This document shows positions 1 to 14,759 of a stretch of DNA of 64,000 nucleotides, piece by piece. The DNA lies in contig CAWZYM010000045.1 of assembly GCA_963966185.1 (NCBI GenBank), forward strand, positions 549,001 through 613,000. Reading direction: 5' to 3'. This DNA is from Rhabditoides inermis. Taxonomy: Eukaryota > Nematoda > Chromadorea > Rhabditida > Rhabditidae. Position numbers and translations under genes: made by a program. Every line of letters starts with the position of its first letter. Position 1 is the first letter of the stretch. The notes beneath the pieces were generated by a model. It did not search any database. It was not told the origin of the DNA and saw only the letters and a list, made by a program, of their open reading frames with translations.

Positions 1-1290
1 TATGTTTTCGTATCTCAGCGTTTGTACGCTTTTTATAAAGAGATTGCATTATATAAATTCTTTATCGATGACAAAGTGTGTTTTATATTTTATATAATTT
101 TCTCTGAAACGGTACATAGGCGAATATAGAATATATTATTATGCAAGTGTCAGGGGAGACAGACTGAATGCATACACGTCTGTCATAAGAAGGAAAGAAT
201 TCACGACTATCACTAGCAGATATAAAACCATATCGGAGAAAGCGAATCGAATGAGATGATGAGATTGCATGGTGGGGAGGGGGTGGAGCTTCTGGGGGCG
301 GGACTAGAAACACGATGTGCACGTCCTTTTGCAACAGAGGAAAGCAGACAGCATGTTCAGAAGCACTGGAAATGATTGAATTGTGAAATTTATTGAGGGA
401 GGCGCGCAGCGCCGCCCGTTTGTCTTGATCTTTGACGCGCGCAGCGCGTCACCCCCAAGGCATACTCAATTTCCTCTATCCCAATACGATAAGCTCCATA
501 GTATGTGTTTTTTTGTTAGAATATCATTTGACAAGACTTATGAGTATGATACAAGAAATAAATATCGGTTGCGGTATCCAAAATATCCAAAACAACTTTT
601 CGCTCATTCTGCCACTAAACGTGTTTACGACGACGACGACGACGACGACGGTGTGCATCACGTAAGCCCCGCCCACTGCACTCTGCGCTCATTGGTCGCT
701 CGGCCCACTGTTTGTGCAATCTGATTGGTCGAACGCTCATGTCCCGCCTCTCGCTCAGCCACTCTCACATCCCGGCCTCTTGGCTCTCTCACGAGCGTAC
801 GCTCTCTGCGCGCTCTCTCTTCTTCCAGCCGAGCATGCCCCGCTTTTCGATCAGCCACTCTCTTTCTCTCAAGACCGTCTGATTCTCTCACTTGCGCACG
901 CTCTCTGCGCGCTCTCTCTTTCTCATGCGATTAGAGACTACAGCCAGAATGGGCAGCCGGCCTGAAATCAAATGGATCGATCGGTGAGGAGAGGGCGAGT
1001 GAGAGAGCTCGGCAGTTAAAGAACGTGCGAATAGGGGAGGAGCAGAGCAGTGCGGGTGAGGCTGCTTTGATCTCTGTGCCACAACTTCCCAATTTTAACA
1101 GTAATACTACCATTAACATAATATAATAAGGAAGATCAGTATAACGCACTCGGCTCTGCAATTACAATTCATGACCGAGGTTTCAGTGGCTCTAAATCTA
1201 ATGTACGTATGTACATACATAAATGATTCCAATCCAAAAGCAACATTCTAATTCATTCACAAACATTCGCAAAACATTCGCAAAATAAAC

Positions 1291-1353
1291 TGGCAGATAT
1301 GAAGATCGAACGCGCCTGGTTAGTACCACCCTACCACTTGAGCTATTCCACAT
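1291..1353 (-). repeat. tRNA-like fragment (possible SINE head)
   Basis: Read on the minus strand, this stretch has an A-box-like TAGCTCAAGTGGTAG and, about 25 nt later, a B-box-like GTTCGATC, the two internal RNA polymerase III promoter elements of tRNA genes. The arms do not fold into a complete cloverleaf by eye. A tRNA-derived SINE remnant or decayed tRNA gene is more likely than a working tRNA. Confidence 0.3.
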
Positions 1354-1378
1354 CATGATGAAACTTCTTTGAGAATAT

Positions 1379-1446
1379 GGGGTGGCTAGCGCAGTGAATG
1401 TGCGCGCATCATGCTGAAGGTCCCGAGTTCAATCCTCTCGGCGGCC
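1379..1446 (+). repeat. tRNA-like fragment (possible SINE head)
   Basis: An A-box-like GGCTAGCGCAGTG and a B-box-like GAGTTCAATCC are spaced as in a tRNA gene, and the ends GGGTGGC and GCGGCC can partly pair. The T-arm and anticodon arm are imperfect, so this looks like a tRNA-derived SINE head or tRNA pseudogene. The following 200 bp to about 1640 could be its body, but no second copy was found in the window to test this. Confidence 0.3.
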
Positions 1447-2190
1447 AATGATGTACCGCTAGTCACGGTGGAGTGACGACCACCTTCACAACTTTCGTGA
1501 GCCTCTAGTCAGAAGTCTGTGACGTCATCTGATCCAAATTCATTACATTCATCGATGGGCCCCTTGTAAGCAGCTAGCGATTTGTACTCGAGAGCCTTAG
1601 GTCAGTCCCCTTATTGGCTAGGTCGACGGTTACATAATGAAACATAATGTTTATCGTAATCGACTAGGATAGGTATAGGATATAGGATAGGTTGTATAAC
1701 TTGAAACTGCTGATAAACAAACTTTAAACGGTACATGCACTCGCGATATGACATGATAACTAGTGAAGAATAGCTAGTTTACTCGTAGTAGAATTTCATT
1801 TCGACTAGCTAGTAACTTGCTAGGTAATGGAGCTGCTTAGGAGATGAAGGGAAGAGAGAAATTTGTAACATGTGTAGCGCGCGTCAATGAGCGACCGGCA
1901 GGCGCGTGAGCGATTCGAACAAGCTATTTCGAAGGTTTTTAATTTACATACATTCGTTATATAACACAACATTGTTCGGCAACACATGATCTATCAGTTT
2001 CAAAAAAGCGGGAATCACATAAACTATTTTATAATTTCAAACCAGTGAATATTACTATGTAGTATTGTTGTATAAGTTATTTGTATTTTCAATCATGACA
2101 TTCTGACTAGTGAGTTTGTAATATATATATTTTATTTTTGTAATTCACCAATGTGAAAAAATTTCTTCGAAATTTGAGAAAAGGACATCC

Positions 2191-2567
2191 ATTCTCTTTC
2201 GAAAAGTACGTAAGTAAAGAGAAGAGGTTTGTCTGGATCTGATTCAACAAAAACACATGCATAAAATCTCTTTGCAGCTGACTAAAATATCAAAACGAAC
2301 CTGCTCTTTCGAACTTATGAAATAAGAACATAAATATTATGCATTATAATAATTTATTTATAGTGAACTTTAATGAAAATTTGGCCTATTTCACAGTCAA
2401 CTTACATTATATATTTTAATGTTTAAAAACACATTTTAAAATGATTCGAAAGAGCAGGTTTGTTTTGATATTTTAGTCAGCTGCAAAGAGATTTTATGCA
2501 TGTGTTTTTGTTGAATCAGATCCAGACAAACCTCTTCTCTTTACTTACGTACTTTTCGAAAGAGAAT
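2191..2567. mobile_element. Fold-back MITE-like element, copy 1
   Basis: Two 123-bp arms, 2191-2313 and 2445-2567, are near-perfect reverse complements around a 131-bp A/T-rich spacer. The tips carry TTCGAAAAGTACGTAAGTA and its complement. A diverged relative lies at 4091-4330, sharing the AAAGTAC tip, a GTTTGTCT block and ACATGCATAAA. No coding capacity is visible, so this is a non-autonomous inverted-repeat transposon. Target-site duplications could not be settled by eye. It lies just 3' of the membrane-protein gene ending at 2609. Confidence 0.75.
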
Positions 2568-2608
2568 TAGAGCTTTAGTTTCGGCAACACAAAAATAAAT
2601 GAATACTT

Positions 2609-5050
<2,442 letters not shown>

Positions 5051-5062
5051 CCTGACAGAAAT
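5051..5062 (-). promoter_or_regulatory. Candidate trans-splice acceptor before start codon
   Basis: TTTCTGTCAG followed by one base and then the ATG of the four-pass membrane protein. In nematodes such acceptors abutting a start codon usually receive a spliced leader. It could instead be a 5' UTR intron acceptor. Confidence 0.4.
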
Positions 5063-5289
5063 GCGCGGTTACAAACATCGAAACAGCAGCGACAAAACGG
5101 AACAACAGAACAACAGGTCAAAGAGCAATGCGGAAATGATGAAGAATTTGGTGTTGGGCGTGTGATTATGTGAACTGATTGGACGTGGAATCGATTGGCA
5201 GAAAAGAGAATTCAAGGGCGAGACTATGTCTATGTGACACGAAAGGTGAGTGTACACGGGGATGATAAACGACAAATGATGAGACAATC

Positions 5290-5341
<52 letters not shown>

Positions 5342-7170
5342 GCGCCGACCCCTTTGCAGGAGACGGGTGAAAAAAAACGTGGAATGCGTAGTGATAACCC
5401 GCGAAATTGACAGACAATCAAAATGACATTCAATTGATTTCAGTGGAAAAAAATCTATCATGTTTGTGTTTCGCAACAAATTAATAATGCGTGGAATAGT
5501 TTGCACAGTCGACTGCGCGGTTGGTATGAAAGCTTGCCGGGGAAGCAAAGGGAGAAAGAGGGAGAGATAGGGAGAGAGGGGTGAGAGGGAGAGAGGGGGG
5601 AGAGGGAGAGAGGGGTGAGAGGAAGAGAGGGGTAAGAGGGAGAGAGGGGTGAGAGGGAGAGGGAGATAGTGGTCCGGAGAGAGCAGCGGACGCGCGCCGC
5701 CCACAAGATAGTGGGAAACTCGATAGAGAAAGTCGACAAACGAACCAGTGTGAGACTCGCAGTTTTTGAGTTTGGGATGAACTCAGAAATAACAATAGTA
5801 ACGAACGAGCTCCAATCGCACACGAGAAAGGAGAATTTTTATGTAGGATTTGGATATCGATGGTTAAGCTAAATTAGAGAGTAAAATATAGCCCGCATAG
5901 AAATAGCACGACACAATGAAACGTGATATCTTTTTCTATTCTAATGGAAATCGATTGCAAAGACGCGTCTCTCATATCAATGATAGAAGCCACATAAAAA
6001 CAACGCCGCTGTCGCTATCATTTATGAAACGGTGAGCAATGCATAATGTATGAGTCATGGGGGTTGGAGGATAAGACTGTTCCGGATAGACTGTCTGGGC
6101 TCTCTCAAATATGCACTCTCCATCACTCACTCCAGCTTCTAGTGTTTCGCATTATTTGCACAGGGAAGGACGAGAGTAGAGAAAGAGAGAGAGAGTGGGA
6201 GAGAGAACAAAAGGGAGAGAGAGATAGAGAGAGGGAGAGAGAGGAATTATATATCCAGGCAGAGGATATAATCACTTTCAATTCGTTTTCGGAAGTGATA
6301 AATCCTCAGAAACGGGCAGTATTTGCAGAGAAAGAAGAATATTGCAGAAAAAGTAGGCTACATTTCGGATTTGGCTCACATCATCATCTCGATATCTGCT
6401 CTCTCTCCCTCTCTCCTCCTCCTTCTCCCCTTTCTCCCTCATTCCTTCTCTCATCGCATCAGTATCTCTCATGCAGATTTTGCCCGCTGATTTCTCTCCA
6501 TCTCACCCCACAAATGGACACTTCCATAGTGACAGCTTCAGGACTCCAAATCCTACTAGCTACAATGCATGACGAATATATGTATAAAAGATTTTTACTA
6601 TTTTTTTTACTAATACAGCTGATTATAAACTAATTCAGAAATGATAAAACGATTGCTAAACTATGGAAAATAAAAATGAAAAAAAGTATATTCTTATCTG
6701 ATAAGACATGGTCCTTTTCGACCGAAAGAGGATTGCGTATGGGAGAGAGAGTAAAGAAAGAGAGGAGAAGCGAGCAAGTAGGAGGGGGGGGAGGGGAGAT
6801 ATCTGGGAATAGCGTGCGCGGCGGCTATAAAACAATAAAGGAAGGAGCCATGTCAGTGCGAGAATCGAAGCAAGAGCGGCAGAAAAACAGAGGCACAAAT
6901 CAACCGCACAAGGAATCTAATAAAACGTTTATGTGCATCGACATCTTATTATCACACGGAATTATTTCATACAGTCCTGATCACAGTTTAAAAACATATG
7001 ATAAATATGACAATTCGAAAAAAGGAAATCCCGTATTGTGGAAAAGAGAATTTATAAAAACGGACTAGGGGCTATGACCAGCATAGACGTAAGGGGAGGC
7101 ATTCATATTGAAAGCGTATAAAATGAACTTTGAAAAAAAGATAATAGTTGAGATGACAATAATGAGATGT
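5063..7170. other. Intergenic region, no gene recognised
   Basis: This 2.1-kb gap lies between the start of the membrane-protein gene and the 3' end of the F-box-like gene. It contains a (GA)n run at 5292-5337, purine-rich GAGAGGG repeats at 5540-5670 and further GA-rich DNA at 6180-6240. Open frames here are low-complexity or short, with no recognisable domain. Confidence 0.6.
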
Positions 7171-9061
7171 TTAGGCAAGAGTGGATTCATCGTCGACATT
7201 AATGAGAAGGATCATCCTCTCAATGCGAACCTGCAAGAGAGAAGTGAAGGCGGACAAAAATATGACAAGATGACAGGATGGAGGAAGGAGACGGGAGAGA
7301 TAGCACATGTAACGATATACAATCACATACAATACCTCGAGAGTGAAGCTTCCAGAGTGGAGATATTTCCAGAGCTTGCATTCCCTCTGAATGGAGAACG
7401 GGACAAGCAGACAAGCAGAGTCGATGAGAGCAGTCCAGGGGAGAGAGATCAACACCTGCAATGGGGGCGGGTCGCACGGCCAGAAACTGACTAGTAGATA
7501 AAATGAGAGAAAAGGAGAATAAGAGAAAGAGTGAGAAGGGGTGAGTGAGAGAGAAGCGTACCTCCCAGCGGGGCGAACCGAGCTGTTCAGAGAGGACCTG
7601 CATACATCGGGAGTGGAAAGCAACAGCTGCAGCTAGGATTCCATGGTGCGTGATAGCAGATCGGGGGAGGCGAAGCGCCCTGCCGGCCACAGCATCCGAC
7701 AGAACGAGGGACAGCAGAGCTGTGTCATCGAACAGAGGGTGCAGCTCAAACAGAGACATACACCATATACATGACAATGTGTGAATGATCCACACATAAA
7801 TCAAGATGAGACTGACCAATGTGCTGGGGGAGGAGTGGATGGCGATGTGTTGTGTTGGAGAGGCAGCGAGTCCGAGCGGTGCGATGGCAGACTCGGCCGG
7901 AGAGCTGTGGTTGAGCAGCACCAGAGAGTGCGACGCGCCCACCTGACACTACCTATGTAACCTTCAATCGATCCAATCATCGATTGACGGATTTTACGCA
8001 AACCTTGTGGATGAGAGCGGTGAGTGTGTCGGCCTCGACGCTGTGCAATCTGTCGATGAACAGATCTCGCATCGCACGAAACCTGCAACCGATTGATGGA
8101 AGGACTGAATGATGATACTCACTTTGCAGTGAGAAGCGACTTGGCGATCGATTCGTCGAGTGCAACACCGCGAACCTTGAGAGAGTGGCAGACACACACG
8201 TGCCTGCGGAAGGAGTAAAACACAAAACACAATGAATACTCACTTCATGAGGTACGCGAACCGAGCAAGGGGAACCATGAGAAGGGAAGGCTTGCTGGGG
8301 CGGCGGAGAGAAAGGAGAGACGGACTGTGGTGCATGGAAGGGGTGGGCGAGAGGGACTGCAAGGGGGAAAAATACAGGGTGGGAAGGAGGGAGATACGTA
8401 CCCGCTCATCCTCGCAAGCGATCTCCACTCCTCCCACGAACTGACGCCGCCTCACGTGGTGAGACGATTCGATGAGCCAGTGCAGACGGTAGTTCACCTC
8501 AACGAAGAGCGCCGATAGGAACGTTTTCGACAAATGGGGATCCCCGGAGACAAGTGAACGAGAAGAGACTCACCGCACGGAGGTTCATCTGGGTGGAGAA
8601 GTCGCAATGGGAAATGACCTTATGCAGGAGCTCATTCGGCAAGTCGCACAGACTAAACACATACACAACATATTTACACTTTAAAAGAAATACCACAGTC
8701 ATCACGACTCACAGAGTAGAATGATCAGCATCGGAACCATCATCGTTGGAGCTGTGCTTGGACGGAGAACAGAAACAAATAGGAAGAATGATACGCGACA
8801 CAGCAGCAATCAGCTGAGACGATACAGTAGGTTTTGGTAGTTCATTGAATGTATGGATACCTTTCCGGAAATCTTCACTAGCCGACCACGGAAACGAGAT
8901 GCAGTAGACTGTTTTCCATGAGGAATAAGTGGGCTTTTCGAATTAATAGTCTAAATAGATATTCGACATTTATGAAACACAAAATATGAAAACACACCTC
9001 CATCTAAGACTATCCACGATAAAGAAAGCACAGTTGTCGCCGATTTCTGAAAAGAGAGCAT
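7171..9061 (-). CDS. F-box-like domain protein, function unknown
   Basis: Eleven exons joined in frame: 9061-8998, 8908-8713, 8652-8574, 8497-8402, 8356-8244, 8203-8123, 8082-8004, 7942-7817, 7744-7562, 7455-7336, 7230-7171; 398 residues. Residues about 87-115 read LCDLPNELLHKVISHCDFS and onward to MNLRAVNYR, matching the F-box pattern of LP-x-E-L-hh-I and a following helix with L/R-x-V. F-box proteins dock to SKP1 as substrate receptors of SCF ubiquitin ligases. The remaining 280 residues show no WD40, LRR or Kelch repeat; large F-box families with unrecognised C-termini are typical of nematodes. Introns are 40-110 nt, and two end in GAG. The first exon is the weakest part: its ATG overlaps an acceptor-like CTCTTTTCAG, so the true start could differ. 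The gene is head to head with RPS29 across 486 bp. Confidence 0.65.
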
Positions 9062-9547
9062 GTAAAGATACATACACACGAATGTTAGCACAGTATTTTA
9101 ACAATTTCAGTACTCAGCAACCAAACAAGAATAATTAAGAAAAATATTATAACAATGCTGCTCTGCCGACAATAATAAAATAACATATTGCTCCATTAAC
9201 AATGTGTTGAATAGTAGTTGGTCCCTAAACGATTTAATTGAAAATGAAGATTTCAGTGTGTTTCAAGATTACGGTACAAATTTCTTTATACATTTGAGAA
9301 TTTTCACTTTTTTACATTTTTACCTAAATTTTTCTGGCTTTTGTGCATGCGAAGGGTCTTTGTTATGTTGTTCCTCTAAATTTATGCTCATCGTTGTGTC
9401 GCAAACAAATTATTTTCTGTAGTGGTTATACGACCTTTAAAATTAGGATTTTTTAATAGTTGTTGTGTTTATCGTTTTCGCGTTTCATCAGATGGTTATA
9501 TTGTTAATAGCAACGCTGTTTATCATTGCATTCCAGTAATTCTCACA
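9062..9547. promoter_or_regulatory. Divergent spacer between F-box gene and RPS29
   Basis: A/T-rich, 486 bp, with no coding signal. It must contain the promoters of both divergent genes. A pyrimidine-rich GCATTCCAG at about 9528-9536 lies 11 nt before the RPS29 ATG and could be a splice or trans-splice acceptor. Confidence 0.45.
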
Positions 9548-9994
9548 ATGGGCTTCGCCAACCTGTGGTTCTCGCACCCTCGCAAGTTCGGACCTGGATC
9601 CCGCTGCTGGTATGTGAATGCTTAATTGTTTTGATTCTGTATTCGCTTATTGGTTTTGTCGATGCTGTTTCTTCGCAGTATTGCCTCCATTTTGCGATAG
9701 AACAATGTATGGTTTGCAACCGGCGCTGATGGATTATAGTCTTACGCTGTACTAATAACATACTATAGTCACCTTAATCAATATTATACTAGTTTGGTTA
9801 TAGTTAGAATTGCTTATTTGCACATTATAGCCGCGTCTGCTCCGGCCACCATGGTCTGATCCGCAAGTACGGCCTCAACATGTGCCGTCGTTGCTTCCGC
9901 GAGTACGCCAACGACATCGGATTCAAGAAGGTGTGTTATATGAACTGTTATTTTTTTGTGTTTATACTTTTCATTTTCTTTTTAGCTCGACTAA
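9548..9994 (+). CDS. rps-29: Small ribosomal subunit protein uS14 (RPS29)
   Basis: Three exons, 9548-9609, 9831-9930 and 9986-9994, encode exactly 56 residues, the family length. RPS29 is a zinc-binding protein of the 40S head near the decoding site, acting in the cytoplasm. The zinc ligands are Cys21, Cys24, Cys39 and Cys42 in CRVC and CRRC pairs. The conserved [12 protein letters not shown] core and the DIGF-K-K-L-D end are intact. An extra Cys at position 20 precedes the first ligand. Intron 1 splits the Cys21 codon; intron 2 leaves only Leu-Asp-stop in the last exon. An AATAAA lies 52 nt after the stop, and TRAPPC11 starts 162 bp downstream on the same strand, operon-like spacing. Confidence 0.97.
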
Positions 9995-10045
9995 GCTTCC
10001 CGTCTCCAGACGTCATTGTTTTTGTTTTGCGTCTTCTGATGCTAC

Positions 10046-10051
10046 AATAAA
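10046..10051 (+). terminator. Poly(A) signal AATAAA of RPS29
   Basis: AATAAA 52 nt beyond the RPS29 stop codon; cleavage would fall roughly 85-100 nt before the TRAPPC11 start. Confidence 0.7.
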
Positions 10052-10145
10052 TGTTTCTGAAAATATGTGTTGTTCTTGATCTTTGATTGCAGTTGAATGT
10101 TCTGTTCATATCGAATTTCTCTTAGTGGAAGGGACTGAATTGATG

Positions 10146-10156
10146 TTTTTATCAGC
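10146..10156 (+). promoter_or_regulatory. Candidate trans-splice acceptor of TRAPPC11
   Basis: GTTTTTATCAG plus one base immediately precedes the TRAPPC11 ATG. It lies about 105 nt after the RPS29 poly(A) signal, as for a downstream gene in a nematode operon. Confidence 0.45.
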
Positions 10157-13100
10157 ATGGATCCCGTGGAAGCCGGGACATGGCTAGGTGGTCGTCCACA
10201 GCAATTGGTTCTTCTTACTGGTTTGGATCCCACAAATAAACATACACACGGCGTATTAGCGAACGCATTTGGGTTAGTTGTTGTTCAAATGTGATGTTTT
10301 GGTCTTATTTGTTCAGCAAGCGTTCGTCTGATCGTCCTCCCCTCAAACTGTGTGTTGTGAACAACGTGGATATTCCTGCTAAAGAAGGTGCTAAAAGCAT
10401 TGGTAAGGGAATTCTGCGCAAGGAATGGCCGAACAAGTATTTGGACAAGGTCTGCAGATTATACATGTATAGTATTTATCTCCTAACCGTGCGCACAATT
10501 TTGTAGATGCCTGCTCTAGTTGTTGTGATGATGGACCTGGATTGGGATGATCAGAACTGGGCGGAAAAGAAGGTGGAAGCTCAGAGCAAATGTGATAGCC
10601 TGAGGGCACAACTCCGACCCGGATGCAGACTTGCAGTTGTTCTTCTCCAGGAAAGGTGTGATGTGGTCACATTATCATTCTATAGACAAACTATAGGTCT
10701 CTTCCTGCTTCCGGAGACGACCCATTGGCTACTGAACGTGCGACCGAGCTGTGCAATCAGTGTCAGCTCACTGCAAAACAACTGTTTGTGCTTCCAGGTG
10801 AACCGGTGCACTGATAACATGGAAATGAGTGCGTTGCAGTGAATGGAGATGTTCCCGGGTACGTGTGCAAACTGGAGGAGGCATTTCACGAACTCGCACA
10901 AGGGTTTTATCAGCACAAATTAAAGGTGAACGATAGTGTCTCACGGATTATCTTATGTTGTCATTTAGGCCATCCGCGCTCGCGCCGTTCCTGGAAACAC
11001 GCCGGCGCTGGTGGTGCGGCAGCTGTTCAAGCTGGCTTTCCTCTCGGAGATGCGACAAGACACGCACACGGCTCTGCGCAATTACAAACTAGCATACGAG
11101 CAGTGCCGAGACTCGCGAGAACACTGGGATCCGCTCGACCTATTTGAGTGGCGCAGCGTAGCCGGCCTGCTTAACTACAAGATGTGTGAGCTGTGCTTTC
11201 TACACTCGACGGCACTGGAGGCGATCTCACAGATGCGCCGTCACCAGGCCGCCTTCTTCTCGCTCCAGCCAGGAGTGTACCCTTCGCCACAGCTCGCGGC
11301 CGTCGAGGCTGCTCTCTGGAAAAGCAAGCAGTGCTGGCACTTTGCCGAGCTTTTCGAGAAGGCGGTGTTGGCGGGGCTAAGCGCCGTTGCCACACTCAAT
11401 CCTGGAACGCACCTGGACGGAGCCGCCGCGCATTACGCCCAAGCCAACACACTCATTCAACAACTCAAGGTGGATGGTAGAGTGAGGGAGGGGAAATTCA
11501 TTGTGATGCGTATTGCAGGCAGGTCTGCCGCAGGGTCTTGTCTATCCTATGCCCGATCCTCTTATCGGAGAACCCGTGAGTCTATGTATTATATTATTTT
11601 AATATTGCGTAGGTAAATATTGCGTAATTGAATTGAATTGAATTGATTGCGTAGGTGTTCTTCGGGCAGCGTCCATGGCGCGTGGGGTATGACTCGCTGG
11701 CCCCCGCTGCGAAGGAAGCGGAGGCAGTGCTTGCTATGCAGGTATGCATCATCTTCTCTTGCTCCTTTTCCAAACATTTTCTTATTTTAGCTTCGTCTTC
11801 GCGTGAACCACGATGGTGTTCTGTCTTTGCTCAGTGCTGCGATGAACCAATACAAAAAATACGGATGCGGTCGGATGCAGAGGAAGGTCATGAATGAGGT
11901 GAACTGTGATTTATGTTGCGTATTTCACTTATCATGCGTGATGTATTGTCAGATCTCATATTGCCATATTTCTCACTGTTTGGAACGCTTTTAGATTTAA
12001 ATATGTTAATCGACCGTTACGGTATACGCGTTATGCGTAAACAGTAAGTACGGCCAGGGCGTGTGGGATTAGAGAATAAAAAACATTAGTAGTAGCAGTC
12101 ACCAGTGACTTGGGTTTATAATTTGTGATGGTGTTTTACTCATATATTGATTGTAGATGGCTGAGCAGTATGCTTCCTCTGGCGATGTCGCCAAGGCACT
12201 TCACGTTTGGCAGGTGAGTATTTTCCCTGAATTTACATGTTCATTGTCATGTTACGAGTTAATGTTTCGCAATGCATTCACATGCTAATTGGTCGGGTCT
12301 CTATTTTTTTGTTCTGCATTTTCCGATGTCTTCGGATTACCGTAATCGCGCAATCTTGCTAACGAACTAAAAAAAATGACGTCTGTGACTGTGTAACGAC
12401 TGTATTCTAATAATGCATTGATACGTGCAGTATTGTAAAAGGGAACTTAGTGTGTATTGTATTCAAGTTCATGGCAAATGCGAGCGTTTCTAATTACAAA
12501 ATCATTTCTTGTCTTTAACCACAATATATCCATTGTGTATCTGAATTTCAGATACACGCTTGAATTTTTTTGACTATGCTTTTCATTTTTGCCAAAGATT
12601 TTGTCAGGATTGCAAATATTGTTTCTTAAATGTACATTATAACAACGTCTCATATCGTATGTGCTGGCGACATCAAATCAAATCAATTATTTATCAGAAC
12701 CGCATATTCATGAACGCATAGAATGCATGAGAGTTTTTGCCAATGTAGAAATATTCAAAAAGGTCGATAGTTCTCTATCAAACAATCAAATATCAAACGT
12801 TTATCCGGAATCGTTATATCTGAATATGACAACACAATCATCACGATATGAAGCATACAGTAGTGCCTCAGATACTAGATGCATAGGCTAACGCCGGGGA
12901 AAGGCAGGTAGGCTGACGAGGTTAGTGGCGGGAAGACGATACTTGATTGATAATCATTCCTGGACCATTAGAGTACCATTCTTGACGTGTAGAGCTCCGG
13001 GTTTTCCTTGGCTTCCATGCCAATTGGTATCTCCTCGCGCCATAGCTGCTTCCACATAATAGCTTCCGCGCCATAGCTGCTTCCACATAATTACGGTAAC

Positions 13101-14698
13101 CTCCCGCCGCCTCACTGGTTTCTCGGGAAGGATTCTTGTCGATGACCGATCATTCGACGGCGGTGGGACAAAATGAAGACCCGACCGCACGCCGCGGGGC
13201 AAAGAAGAAGAATCGTTCTCTAGTTCTCTATGTTCTTGCTTTACGTATCATGCGGCTAGTGTACTGTGGTGTGGGCTGCAATTTAATCACAAGTGTCAAT
13301 ACTTTCGGCAAGTTCTGGCTAGAGACGTTAGGATGGTTAGATTGCGAACATGAAGAGATTTTTTAAATTTATTTCTTACCAACTGTTTGAGTTTGATATA
13401 CTACAATAGAATAAACAATAGGAATAAGAGTTAGAATAGGAATATGACATTTTTTTTTCTGATGAGAACTGTTGAGCTGGGCTAAATATAGATCGATGTA
13501 AAAAAAACTTGATTGTTTAGAATGTAAGAGGAAAGGGAGCGATGGCAAAAAAAGTGTTTGAGAATAACCTGTGAAGCAACTGGCAGGATATTAAGCGATA
13601 TCCTCCCGACCGTTAGTCTAATCTAATCCGAGAAGACGCAGCGACTATTTCATACCTTCAATTTTGAATACGTTTTTCAATAGGTTAGCTCAAGGCTCTG
13701 CCTCTTTCTCATTCGTAGTCTAAGTTCTACGATAAGCGTGTGGTCGTACCTCACAACTATTCATCTCATCTCGCACATGTATTGCATGTCTAGTTGGTGG
13801 CCCGTGATGGTGTTCCGCCGGCAGTGCGCGCGCGCCTCCTCGCATCGGCACTCTGGGCCAGCTATTCACATGGTGAGTGTGATGGAGAGGACTGCTAGAA
13901 GATGGACGCTGTCCCGTCAGTCATGTGGTTCTGTCGTTCAGCTCTTGCGCGTGAGTTCGTGTGGGCGGCCGTGCAGCTGCTGTCGGTGTCGGAGGCGGGG
14001 CAGCCGGCCGAGACTGCCTTGCTAGCAGAGGCTGTGGCGTGTGTGCTCGCTGGACAAGTACCCGTGTCTCCATACCAGGGACAGCCCATGTGCGAACAAG
14101 TGGTACGTGCATTTCATCGCAAAATCGATTATGAGAAGCTCTTGTGTCTTGTGTCTTGGAAGTTGCACCCAAATCGCGCATGTATGTGTGAATTTGTATA
14201 TGCGATAGATTTTTGTTTGTGATAGTGTCTTTTTGAGGCTGTGGCGTGGCAGCGCGTGTTGTCGGAGCCGCAGTTCGTGGCCGTCTCTGCGAGTGGTCTG
14301 GATGTGTTGGTGCGTGCGCGAGCCATGTTCCTGGCTGAGCCGACTGGCGTGTCTCTCGAGGCGAAGCTGCCTGTACGCGTCTCCCTCACGCTCCACTCGC
14401 CCCATCCTGTAAGTGCATCCTTCCCACTTCCCCCATCAACCCCTTGCCTTGTCTGTGTAGCTGAGTGTGTCGGGAGTGCGAGTGTGCGTGGATGTGGCGG
14501 GGCGTCGGAAGACAGCCGATCAGCCGCATCTCATTGAGACCACCACGCATCGGTGAGCATTCAACCAATCCCAACATATAACCGCTTTTGTTTTCAGTCG
14601 ACTGGATTTGAAACCGTACGAGACAGTTCATGTGTACGTGTGGTGTGAGCTGGCGACCATCAGCGAGCATCTACAAGAGGGACACGCGCTCATTGTCT

Positions 14699-14759
<61 letters not shown>

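Larger units (their letters stand above)
1..2190. other. Intergenic region, no gene recognised
   Basis: No open reading frame here resembles a protein I know, and no exon chain with consistent splice phases could be built. Positions 660-935 are pyrimidine-rich and contain a loose direct duplication of a CGCTCTCTGCGCGC-type segment near 800 and near 900. Short GC-rich palindromes built on GCGCAGCGC occur near 402 and 437, and again near 3425. A (GAC)n run lies at about 628-651. Two tRNA-like fragments are listed separately. Confidence 0.5.

Noticed and set aside
5069..5823. Ser/Leu/Pro-rich open frames
   Set aside because: They follow GA/CT-rich simple repeats upstream of the membrane-protein gene.
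6676..7068. 130-codon open frame in the intergenic region
   Set aside because: Lys/Gly/Glu-rich low-complexity product without a recognisable domain or exon partners.
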